Source of the DNA: Owenia fusiformis
Lineage: Eukaryota > Annelida > Polychaeta > Sabellida > Oweniidae
DNA: 64,000 nucleotides
Reading direction: 5' to 3'
NCBI GenBank assembly: GCA_903813345.2
Contig: CAIIXF020000010.1
Coordinates: 23,977,740 to 24,041,739 of the forward strand
In this document: piece by piece, positions 46,721 to 57,310 of the stretch
Position numbering within the stretch: position 1 is the first letter of the stretch
How the letters are laid out: every line of letters begins with the position of its first letter
Notes under the pieces: model-generated
Database searches by the model: none
The model's input: the letters and a program-made list of their open reading frames with translations, nothing else
What the model was told of the DNA's origin: nothing
Program-made: the position numbers and the translations under genes

Positions 46721-47759
46721 GGAAGTTTTGAATGTCGAGTCTCAAACATACAAATGTAATTTTAGGCAATCTGTCTACATGGGGACTACATAGTGTATAT
46801 GCCTTTAAGACACCATCTTACTAAATTAAAATCCTGTCCAACTCACTAGATTTCACCAGGTTATGTTTTAAAAGTATTCATATTGCAAAAATGTCTGACA
46901 AAAAAAGGAAACTCAATTGTTGGAAATTTGGTATGTGGTTTATAAATATGATATCAATTTGCAGAGAATTTACCAAGAAGGGGTTATGTTTCTCCCAGAT
47001 GGGGTTTTGTTTTAAAACAAAAGGAGAGTTCAAAGCGAAGGGGTTCTCTCGATGGAAACGGTTTCAACAAACCAATCAAATTACAGAACATAGTATGCGC
47101 ATAACGTGTGGTTCATTGTTTGAGCAAAAATAGTTACATTTCTGAGAGTGGGGTTCGTTCCCAGCCTGGGGTTCATTGATTTTTCAGAAAAGAAGGTTGT
47201 TCCCAGCTGTGGTTTCATTTTAAAACAAAGGGGTTCAAGGCGAAGGTTCATACGAGCCCCACAAACTCTCATATCTATGATTTGTCTGAATTTTGAATAT
47301 CTAATGATGAAAATGAAAATGATTTCTTCTGGCATCAAGACTATTTGAGAAATGATGTAATATCTGAGTTACTTATCATCGGCTGACATATGAATCAATA
47401 TTATCAGTTTCATCACAATCAATACTCCATTTAAAAGCTTTTGTAGTCGGATGATTTACCTAATATCTCTTCTTCACCACGTTTTGTTGTTTAATTAACA
47501 TTGACAATGGCTCCTACTTTACATTACACTGAAAGAATGTGACATTATGTAAATAGTTATACGGTAAATATGGTTATACAAGATGAAACTAGAAAATGAT
47601 AACTGAAAAGCATACCCCTACAAAAAACAGAGTTTCTTAACAACATGGTTTACTTTCCATATTAATTTTGAATATTTCACATATAATTAATCATAGCATT
47701 GGTATTATTCTGGCTGGCTAGCCACATGTATAAAATCTGTGTACCTTTGATAAATATTA
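46721..47759. other. unc-13 intron with GGGGTTC-rich imperfect repeats
   Basis: At 46980-47260 a phrase built on CCCAG..GGGGTT, TTTTAAAACAAA and AAGCGAAGGGGTTC is repeated two to three times (about 205 bp apart for the clearest pair). The overlapping opposite-strand frames there (46891-47133, 47081-47338, 47148-47348) follow from the repeat. No gene is seen. Confidence 0.5.
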
Positions 47760-48573
47760 GAGAGGATAAGATGCATGGGCAACCTAAACATGAACCTGTT
47801 TTTATGCATATGCGTTTAGGTTTTTCTAAATGTTCCTTTTGAGCATCAAAATAAGCAATTTATTCACCCGTCGACGAAAACGTAGATGAAATAAGGGGTG
47901 TCATTGACCTTTGAACTAAAAAAAAGATGTGATTGCCACGAATGACTGGCTGTAATTATGAATAGTGTCTGTATCCTTTTGTTGCGATAGACCTTCGGAT
48001 TTGTTCAAGTCAATTAGTAACACTATATTGGATTAGCTCAATGTATGTAAAATAGGGGCAGTAGCATATATTTGAACATGGCTAGCTATGGTAACCATTG
48101 GTCATAACTTATCTTAGGAAATATATGATATTTTCCTGGGGCTAGTTTACCTACAAACGATTTATTTTGAGCCATTTAAATGCATACACAACTATTAGAC
48201 AGATATGCTACTTCAAATTTAGAAAATAAACATCCTAATGCTTTTTAGTCATTTATTCATGGAACAAAACTCACATTACTGCCAACACGAAAAGCTAGAG
48301 TTTCGCATCTCAATGGCCTTATAAAATGATTGAAACCGTGAAATAAGTACTACAACGTTAAGTAATCTCAACCTCACTCACAATCTCTCGTGTTATAGGT
48401 TCAACGCAAGAACGAAACCTAATTGACCCTATTGAATTTACATTGAATCTACGCGTCGACGGGATTATAACACAAGTCAAACTTCAAGAGTTTACATAAT
48501 TTGTTGCGCACGCATCGCACTTCACGTTCAGGTTTAGGCTTTCGTCGTCCAAAAGGTGAAATCTTATCCTCTC
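47760..48573. mobile_element. TIR element with 5-bp TATTA target duplication
   Basis: Ends GAGAGGATAAGAT and its exact complement ATCTTATCCTCTC. TATTA occurs directly outside both (47755-47759 and 48574-48578). The 814 bp interior has more CpG than its surroundings (GTCGACGAAAACG near the left, ACGCGTCGACGGG and CTTTCGTCGTCC near the right) and partial inner inversion around CCTAAAC.TGAAC. There is no coding frame. The superfamily is unassigned. Confidence 0.75.
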
Positions 48574-48578
48574 TATTA

Positions 48579-49065
48579 ATTGAATAACAACCACACCTAG
48601 AAAATACAGCATGTTGATTGGCAATGCTATAGAAATGAATCCCTTCTAATATATCAATAATGCATCAATTTCTAAAAGAATAAGTCTTTGCTCAAAAATG
48701 AAACCTTGAGGTTTTAATCCAAATAACAACAAAAAGTATTTACTGTTCAACAAATGTTATAGAAACAAAGCACATAAATCAAATATCTATAAGGATCAGG
48801 AACGATTAATACAATTTTGTATATTTCAAATGAGCATGATGATTTATTGATTTTGAGACATACATACATAAAGCTGTGCTATCTCTATATCCAATGTTTT
48901 TTCACTGAGGTCATTACCATCAGCTGATGTTATCCTTATATTGGTTATTCTGATAATATCAGAGTATGACCATTATCACACGCAAAATGTTAAATACTAA
49001 AAACCAAATGAAGTTGAAAATAAGGTGAAATATACACCAACTCAATGATTATGACCAAATAAAAA
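48579..49065. other. unc-13 intron, nothing recognised
   Basis: AT-rich sequence between a TIR element and a Helitron-like copy. Confidence 0.4.
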
Positions 49066-50295
49066 CTAGAAAAACAACAAGTCCACCGAGTAGCAAATCC
49101 CACCGAACAAAACATATTTGATTATTAGTGGCCATCTTGAAAATTTCTTCTTGAGCAGAGCTTCTTTGTTCCTAGGCATCAACATATAAAATATAAACCA
49201 TATCTGTAAATCAGTATTTGAGTTATCTAAGATTACATTCCTTTTTACGAAAAATGGCAGCCATTTTGAAATTCAGCTGCCATTTTGTGAATTTTTCTTG
49301 AACAGAGCTACTGTGTCCCTAGGCATCAGCATATAAAATTTGAACAAAATCCATTCACTGCTATGTGAGTTATCAAAGATTACATTTTTTTTACGAAAAA
49401 TGGTGGCCATTTTGAAATTCAGCTGCCATCTTGAAAATTTTTAGTCAAACAGAGGAAGTGTATCTCTAGGCATCATCATATAAAATTTGATCCAAATCCG
49501 TTCACTGGTATTTGAGTTATCAAAGATTACTTTTTTTTACGAAAAATGGCCACCATTTTGATATTCAGTAGCAAATCGAAAAATCTCTTCTCCAGTGTAG
49601 CTCCTTTGTCCCTAGGCATCAGCATAACCAAATCCATCAACTAGTAATTGAGCTATCAAAGATTACGTTTTTTATGAAAAATGGTGGCCATTTTGAAATT
49701 CAGTCACCATCTTAAATATTCTTTCTTGAACAAATCTTTTTCCTGAGGCATCATCATATAAAATTTTAACCAAATCTGTTCACTGGTATTTGATTTATCA
49801 AAGATTACATTTTTTTACAAAAAATGGCCACCATTTTGATATTTAGCAGCCATTTTTAAAATCTCTTCTACAGCGTAGTTCTTTTGTCTCTAGGCATCAG
49901 CATATAAAATTTGAACCAAATCCGCCAACTAGTATTTGAGTTATCAAACATTAAGTTTTTTTATGAAAAATTGCAGCCATTTTGAGATTCAGCCGCCATC
50001 TTGAAAATTCTTTCTTGAACAAATCTACTTTTTCCCTAGCCATCATCTTATAAAATTTGAACCAAATCCATTCACTGGTATTTGAGGTATCAAAGATTAC
50101 GTTTTTTACGAAAAATGGCCGCCATTTTGATATTTAGCAGCCATTTTGAAAATCTTTTCTCCAGCATAGCTCCTTTTGTCCCTAGGCATAAGCCTATAAA
50201 ATTTGAATCAAATCCGTCAACTGGTATTTGAGTTATCGCCCAGACAAACGAACAGACGGCTTTCCTATATCCCCTTCTAACTTCATTCTGTGGGA
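49066..50295 (-). mobile_element. Non-autonomous Helitron-like element (family 1), best complete copy
   Basis: CTAG at 49066-49069 after an A, then the segment CAAGTCCACCGAGTAGC and AAATCCCACCGAACAAAAC. On the right CTTCATTCTGTGGGA ends at 50295, followed by T. About eight ~145 bp units lie between (ATAAAATTTGAACCAAATCC, TATTTGAGTTATCAAAGATT, ACGAAAAATGGCCGCCATTT), each with paired AAAATGGC/GCCATTTT motifs. A CAGACAAACGAACAGACGG stretch lies near the TC end. It directly abuts the TIR element at 50297. Confidence 0.78.
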
Positions 50296-50296
50296 T

Positions 50297-51478
50297 AATT
50301 AAGCTACATTCTTACCAACGGTGCTTTGATGGCGCTTTAAAGATGCTTGTAAAGCAGCACCAAAGCGTAAAAAAGCTTGATTAAAGTGTTGGGGTCGTAA
50401 TAGGTCGTAGAAAAGCTCGGAGTAAAGCGGGATATTCGGCAAGAGCGCCAAACATTTTTAAAGCTACTTTCACACCAACGGCAAATGTCATGCTTTAAAT
50501 CGGCGAGCAAAGCGCTGTCATTTATGTTTACTTTTCCAAAAATATCACGATCTCCTAAGTAATGTTACGCTCTGATAAGCTCTGATTTCCCGACTTGTTA
50601 CGGTTCCTCACGCTATGATCCCGCTTCGACCAGGCTTTGATACGCTTAAAATCACGTTTGATAAGCTTTGGTAAGCATTATTACGCTCTGATACGATTGC
50701 CAAGCTCTGTTGTGCATTTTCGAGATCACCTTTATCATGACGCTTTTGATCAAATGGCTGTATAAAGATGCAGTAGATCCATAAAACCATTGCATCTGTG
50801 ACTCGAGAAGACGATGGCAGAACAGCAAGATCCAGAATTTCCAGATGGACCAGATCATGACCTATCTGAAGAAGACATGATGTTTGTCGCACGGCGTGAA
50901 AGAGCGTGAGAAAGCTTGAGGAAGCTTGTCAATCGTAACAAAGCTTAACAAAGTGTTTCAATCCTTGATTAAAGCGTCTCAATTTGTTAAAAAGCTTGAG
51001 AGTCCTTCATGAAAGCGTAACAAAGAGTGCCAAATATTGATGAAAGCATCTGACCTCGTGTCAGATCTTCATGCCAGATCGTAGCAAAGCTTGAGACATC
51101 TAAATGAAGCGTGTCAAGTGGTAACAGACCGTGAAGAGACTGGGGTCCCCGCTTTGAACCAAGCTCTGTTAAGCTTTCCTACGCTTTGGGTCAAGCTTTG
51201 CTGAGCTTTGTTACGGTTTGTTAAGCTTTGATACGCTCTCGGCGCTTTAATCAATTCGTAACGGAGCGCCCCAAACAGTTTAAAAATTTTTGGCGCTCTT
51301 GCCAAACATCCCCATTACTTCGAGCTTTTCTACGACCTATTACGACCCCAACGCTTTAATCAAGCTTTGTTACGCTTTGGTACCGCTTTACAAGTCCCTT
51401 TAAAGCGCCATGCTTTGGTGCCGCTTTGCTCGCCGATTTAAAGCGTGGCATTCGCCGTTGGTGTGAACGTAGCTTTAG
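50297..51478. mobile_element. DNA element with ~200 bp TIRs, GC-richer than its surroundings
   Basis: Left arm (50299-50520) and right arm (51260-51478) are reverse complements with shared TTGATTAAAG.GTTGGGGTCG, TAATAGGTCGTAGAAAAGCT, GGCAAGAGCGCCAAA, AATCGGCGAGCAAAGCG and, at the tip, AAGCTAC.TTC. The interior is full of GCTTTG/CAAAGC and GCTTGA words and holds a 31-residue frame at 50814-50909. Superfamily and duplication are not clear, because the left side abuts the Helitron-like copy. Confidence 0.78.
50814..50909 (+). CDS. Small acidic ORF inside the TIR element, possibly captured
   Basis: A 31-residue frame beginning MAEQQDPEFPDGPDHDLSEE and ending MMFVARRERA. Its composition (acidic, then basic) and codon mix differ sharply from the surrounding GCTTTG repeats, and no such organised frame exists elsewhere in the element. 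It could be a captured host coding fragment or a remnant of the element's own gene. It has no recognisable family and may be chance. Confidence 0.25.
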   Translation: MAEQQDPEFPDGPDHDLSEEDMMFVARRERA

Positions 51479-51634
51479 TGTTGATTAGTCATAGAGCAAC
51501 CTTTTTCTGGGAATAAGTGGTAAATATTCATACAACCTTTTTTCTATAAAAGGTTGCCATTTATACTTACTACTATTATTTTGAAGAGGATCTATAACTC
51601 TGCTTATTTCTAATGTAAAAAATGCTTTACTTAC

Positions 51635-51734
51635 AACATAAAATCTTGTTCCCAACTTGGAGTGTTTCCTTTAACAGCAATTGTTGTGGATTTGACATTC
51701 TGGAGCTTTAAGGTTACGTATGTGTGAAATTGAC
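51635..51734 (-). CDS. unc-13: unc-13 exon encoding the first part of the C2A domain
   Basis: A 100 bp minus-strand exon entered after ...TTTATTTCAG and left through GTAAGTAAAG. Two leading bases finish a split codon. Then come 32 residues, [20 protein letters not shown] followed by [12 protein letters not shown], and two bases of a Phe codon that the next exon (22264-22381) completes. This matches the beta-strand region of the Munc13/UNC-13 C2A domain (family pattern [21 protein letters not shown], then [10 protein letters not shown]). The start of the protein (family pattern MSLLxVxVKKAK) must be on an upstream exon at a higher coordinate; I could not find it up to 64000. The intron to the next exon is 29,253 bp. 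Confidence 0.95.
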
Positions 51735-54700
51735 CTGAAATAAACAAAAATCCTTATATTAATTTCTATTTAGAAATTGTCTTGACTTAACCATCAAGTA
51801 TAATTCCTTTATTCGAGTCATCTGTGTTTAAATCAAAGTGTGAGTGGTTACATTTTATTAGCTACTACACTATTTTTCATATCTAAAAATCGTAAGAATT
51901 GATTTGGAAAATGGGTTACATGTCAGATAAGTAATCATAAAACCATACTTAGAGCCTAAAAGAGTGATAAATAATAGTAAAAGCACTTTCCCAGTTAATG
52001 TTTTTTGATGATATTCAAATTCAGAGCAACTTATATAAGCCATTTACATTATATTAGTGTAAAATAAACAAAAATTGAACACCTTGTATTCAAAGTATAT
52101 TGATAGTTGTCTTAGAGATAAAAGAAAACAATCATTATTTAAGAGATGCATAGTGTTGGACTTGCACTTATAAAAATAATAGCAAAATTATGAACTGCAT
52201 TTTGATGAAAGCATATTATTACACAAGAAAATATATAATCTGGACAATCAATTTAACCCAGTGACACAAAACGAGATATTCCTCATATTATTGCTTATTA
52301 AAACCCTTTGAAGTTGCAAGAAAAACCAATTCAATTGGATTTCATTTATTTTTTCAATTTCCCACTGACACATAGATTATAGGTAGCTGGCTTTACGCTA
52401 TTGATGGTTGGAAAATAGGCTGAAATCGGGAGCTTTTCAAGAAATGAATCAATCCCCAATAACAGGCAGAGTGGATAAATAGCCAACCATATGTTAATCT
52501 AGCAGAAAATATATGAATTTCTGATAAGTTTTAGTGTTCAAATATTTCATCTTAAATGTCACATATGCCAATTCATTTAAAGGTAGAAATAACTTAACAG
52601 CAGACACACTTCTAAATGGCACACATTTTTTAAAAGCCATCATCTGAGTTACCCCTCTGCCCAAATACCATTAGTTAATAACAAGAAAATGTCAACTCAA
52701 CAAAATAGCAAATCCCAAGGATTCATTAATCTATATATGTCACAGTATGTTATTTACCATTGATTTGCAGAAAATAAGACAGACATGGAAGTTACATCAT
52801 AATTTTAAATATTTATTATTCCATGGTAAAAAATCCTTGCAATAAGAAAGATATAAAATAGTGCAGACAATCAAAGGTGAATGGGCTCTTCATGTAAGAT
52901 TTGCACTTTTATAAATGTTAGTAAAATATATCTATTAATGAAGTCATAACAAAATTAATTATATTACTAGATGTATATTGATATTTCATCCCAATCAATA
53001 ATGAAAAATATGTGTCATTCAATGCCTCTAAAAGTAGCAAAAAATCAATTTGTAAAATAGCTTCCAAATAGTACAGATCTCTATTGCAGAACTAAATCAA
53101 TCAATTAAAGGCCCTATGCAAAGTTTAAAAATATTTTAAACTATATCGAAAAATATAATTTATCTTAAAAACTTGGGCAAGAACTTGTGCTCCCTTTTTC
53201 TTACTTACTTAGTAATAGCCCAGGTTTCATATGAGTAACAAAACGGTAGCAACAAAACGTTAGGCAAGTAAAGTGATAGTGGTGATCAAATGCTTTGATT
53301 AAAAGTGAAATTTGAATAACTAAGTTTCTCATCATATAAAATACATGAACACATATTCTGATCAGAATAGGTTTCAGACAGATAAATTATAAGCTCACTA
53401 CATTGATATCTAATCTGTACCTCTCTTAATCCGCTATAGTTCAAAGTAGATTTCAAAGATTTCCTTGGTTGGGCCAGATTTTCCTGTTCTTTGAGATATT
53501 CCCACATTTATTTTCTCTAATTTTTAATTAACCGAATGCTCCTTCCCTTCTTTAAACCATTACACAGATTGCGATTGTCTGGGTTTTTCTCAATTGTCGT
53601 TTACAATTATTATGCAAACTTTACAAAATATAATAGGAATATAATATGTTTTTGAAAAAATATCATTTATATCCATGAGTGGATACAGATATCTTCATGA
53701 GTGAGCGCAATGAGTGAAAATATTGATATCCATGGGTGGATATAATTGAGAGTAAATGGAAGAATATAATACCCCCATGTGTAAATGATACCCAAACAGA
53801 ATAGAAAATTGGGAGCATAGACTTATCATATGCCCACATTTTCAAGCAGAAAGATCTATTTTTCATGATACTATAAGCAAAATGATATCTAAAAATAGTT
53901 CCGATATATTCTTTAAAAGCCCCCCCCCCCTTACAGCAGTTGAAATGGATAATTAGGGATGTGGCCTATAACCTTGGTGGACATGATATGAGTCACACTT
54001 TTGATAAGATCGGTAAATGCTTTTTAAATAAGAACTCTTGGCTATAAAATCTGTTGATAAAAAAAATCAAGAACAAAATTAATTATTTTTTACTTTGTGA
54101 GCATTGATATTCCATCCCAATCACTAATGAAATATGCTGATCCGATTCTAAAATGCCTCTAAAAGTAGCAAATAATTTCGTTTTCGTAATTAATCATTAA
54201 AAGTGCAGATCTCCATGGCAGAACTTAATCAATTAAAGAATATGTGTTTTCAACCTAGCCTATCTTCAAGCTATATTGAACAATTTGATTTCTCCAGGAT
54301 CTGTAAGTACACATATGATATGATTAGCTATACTATACTTATCTCATCAAGAACACTATATTTTTATCATTAATGTAGGTGGGAAGATATGAGTAACAGG
54401 ATATAATTACTCACACATGGAGTGTAAGAAAGTCACTTGGTCCAAATGAAGCTCACAATAAACCTTTAAGCATACCTTAAGCAGCCAACATTTGTTCTCA
54501 GACAATAATAAACAAGCAATGAAGGGTTCAATGTATCACTGACAGGGACAGGGATAGAAAAAATGATATGGGCTAATCAAATGAAAATGAAGATGAACGA
54601 TCACCAACAAAGAAGGATCTCAGTCTTGTATGAAGTCCTTATATTGATCCCTTTAGCCAATCACTTAGGGGTGGGGCAGATCAGAGGGTTAGGGATGGGC

Positions 54701-55365
54701 AAGATAGGAGATTGAGGATGGGTACGTTGGCCAGATAATAAGGGCAGGGATTTTATAGTAAGGAGACAGACTTGATAACATTGTAAAAGCATTCTTTCAT
54801 TAAAGTGCGATCACGATGACCTTTTATGTTTTTGAACTAAATTTCATCATAATACTGTAGTATCAAATAGTATGGTTCAACATTCTGAGTGACTTCGTGC
54901 AATGATCAGTGCATCTATTCATACAGACCTAAAATTACCTAATACCATTGACAGCTATAATTCTAACAATGACAAATTACAGATTCTATAACAAAAACTG
55001 AGACACTTCAGAGATGTACATCATTTTTGACATTGGCAGGATTTGATCTGAGATTCAGGTATATCAACATACTGTCTATTTTGATTGATAAAGTTATGGT
55101 TTGATGGTCTTTGGTGTGATCAAGGTTAGTACATTAAGCTGTATAATAGCCCTGGACTTTCATGAACACAGATCATTCTTCTATTCTTTTCTGGGAGACT
55201 GATGGCCTTAGGGTTATCTTATGTACAACAAATATAACTAGAATGGCAAATTGAACAGACTCCAGATTGATTGACCTACAAAGTTGAGTAAAGAGCTGAG
55301 TAAGTAACGGAGTAGGAAGCTGAGTAAGTAGATGATTAAGTAATTGAGTAGGTATTTGGCTTTCT
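51735..55365. other. unc-13 upstream intron (or 5' region), no exon found
   Basis: Searched for the first coding exon without success. 52682-52720 (AAATAGCAAATCCCAAGG) is a degenerate solo 3' end of Helitron-like family 1. A ~140 bp segment with TTCCATCCCAATCA and AATGCCTCTAAAAGTAGCAAA occurs twice (52975-53115 and 54105-54240). A short TCCATG(A/G)GTGGATA repeat lies at 53670-53745 and a C10 run at about 53920-53930. A GAGTAAGTA-type run lies at 55275-55350. Confidence 0.5.
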
Positions 55366-57310
55366 TTAAGCTACATGATGAAAAAAAGATTGAGGGGTTA
55401 GGATTAAGAATGATGAAGATAATTGACAGAATGTTAAGGATGCAAGAGTTGATCTAGTTCTTGACCTAGATAAAATTTGACCTAATTTCCCAGAAACTAG
55501 GTTACTGGGCTATGTTAGCCATGTAAGCAGATTTAAGTATGCTCTTCTAGTTGTTGAGAAAAAGTGTTTGGAAAGAATAATAATTACTAGACTTTGGAAA
55601 TTGAACAAGTTCAATTTTAGACTCCAGATTTAGACGTTTTTTAGCTGAGTCATCCAGAATAAGCCGAGTCATCCAGAATAAGCTGAGTCATCCAGAAAAA
55701 GATGGATGGATAAAATAGGAAGGTAGGATAGGATAGAATAGGAAGGAACGATAGGATAGAATAAGAAAGAAGGATAGGATAGAATAGAATAGGAAGAAAG
55801 GATATGATATGATAGGATAGGAAGGAAAAGATACGAAGACAGGATAAATAGGGAGGAAAGGATAGGATAAATAGGGAGGAAAGGATAGGAAAGGATCAGA
55901 AAGGAAGGATGGATGGATGAATTTTTCAATATTTTCTTCTCTACTCTTGACTTTCTATCAGGATACCATCAGATCGATTTTTCCGAAATATCAAAACGCC
56001 ATAACTTTGGAACTGGAAGTCAGATCGAAATTTGATTTGCAGATTCGGATTTCTGAGAAAATTCTATTCTTAATTCATAACTCAAACGTTAAATTTGGAG
56101 AACTTTTCATTTTGACCTACTTTTCGGACACCATATCTCAAAAGTGGGTCAAAATACTTTCTGACGGCAAAAGGCTAACGCTATTTGCGCACTCTTGGCT
56201 ACATGTATACACAATTTCGAGGAATATAATTAAAGTGTAGTGTCAGAATCGCAAAAATACGGAAAACCTTTGGATTTGACCTAGATTTTGACCTAGGCAT
56301 TTTGGTGTCAATATTTTGAAGCTAAATGGCTTTTGAGGACCCCATCTTTTAAAAGCTTTCATTAAATTAAGCTGAACTCTATATTTCGTATTTTTCACTT
56401 CATAGACACCAAATTTAGCGATTAAAACGACATAACTTCCGAACTGGAAGTTGGATCGAAATTTGGTTTGCAGATTCAGATTCCTGACAAGATTCTACCC
56501 CTAATTCATAACTCATACATTGAATTTGGAGCACGTTTTGGTGTGACCTACTTTCCAGACGCCATATTTCAAAATTGGTAAGAGTAATCAAAAAAAAACG
56601 GATGGCACACTTATGAAAGGGCTGTTTCTAAGCTACATGATGAAAAAAAGATGAAGACGTTTCGATAAATAACGACGAAGATAATAGACAGAAAGTTGAA
56701 AATGTAAGATTTGACCTAGTTCTTGACCTTTGACCTAGATAAAAAATTGACCCAATTTCCGAGAAACTAGATACTGGACCTAAATTGACCATATACAGGT
56801 CTTGACTCAATGTCTTCTAGTTACTGAGAAAATGTGTAGAGAATAATAATAAAGAAGAAGAAGAAGAAGAAGAAGAAGAAGAAGAATACTGGCAAAAGTA
56901 ATAGACTCCAGATTTACATCTGGAGTCTAATAATTAGACATTGAAAATTGAACAAGTTCAATTTCAGACTCCAGATGACATATTTTTTTAGTTGACAGAC
57001 AGACAGACAGGCAAACAGAAGGAAAGACAGACAGGACAGACGGATAGGACAGGATAGAGAGGTATTTTTGAATATTGTCTTCAATACTCTTGACATTCTA
57101 TTGGGATATCATCAAATTGATTTTTTCAAAATTTCAAATTGGCATAGAATCTGAACCGGAAGTTGGATTTCAATTTAGATTTCAGATTTGGATTCCTGAG
57201 AGAATTCTACCTTTGTTTCATAACTCACACATTCAATTTGGAGAAGATTTTGTTTTGACCTACTTTACGGACACCATATCTCAAAATACTTTCTGATGGC
57301 AAAAGGCTGA
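55366..57310 (-). mobile_element. Second Helitron-like family, two tandem copies with microsatellites
   Basis: Block A (AGCTACATGATGAAAAAAAG, TTTGACCTAG.TTCTTGACC, TTCTAGTT..TGAGAAAA) occurs at 55370-55585 and 56625-56850. Block B (GGAACTGGAAGT..GATCGAAATTTG..TTGCAGATT, TTTGACCTACTTT..GGAC) occurs at 55920-56250, partly at 56390-56590, and at 57065-57310. The 3' ends in minus orientation are hairpin AATTGAACTTGTTCAATT plus CTAG at 55587 and CTAA at 56934. Between the blocks lie a GGATA pentanucleotide array (55690-55915), an AAG array (56848-56887) and a GACA array (56997-57060). Reading frames here are unrecognised. Confidence 0.55.

Noticed and set aside
50608-50892. 94-codon minus-strand frame in the long-TIR element
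   Set aside because: Mostly GCTTTG-word repeat translation; the more organised frame is on the opposite strand at 50814-50909.
53181-53260. MKPGLLL frame followed by a GTAAGT donor on the minus strand
   Set aside because: Only eight codons with no acceptor or family match; donor consensus alone is not enough in 64 kb of AT-rich DNA.
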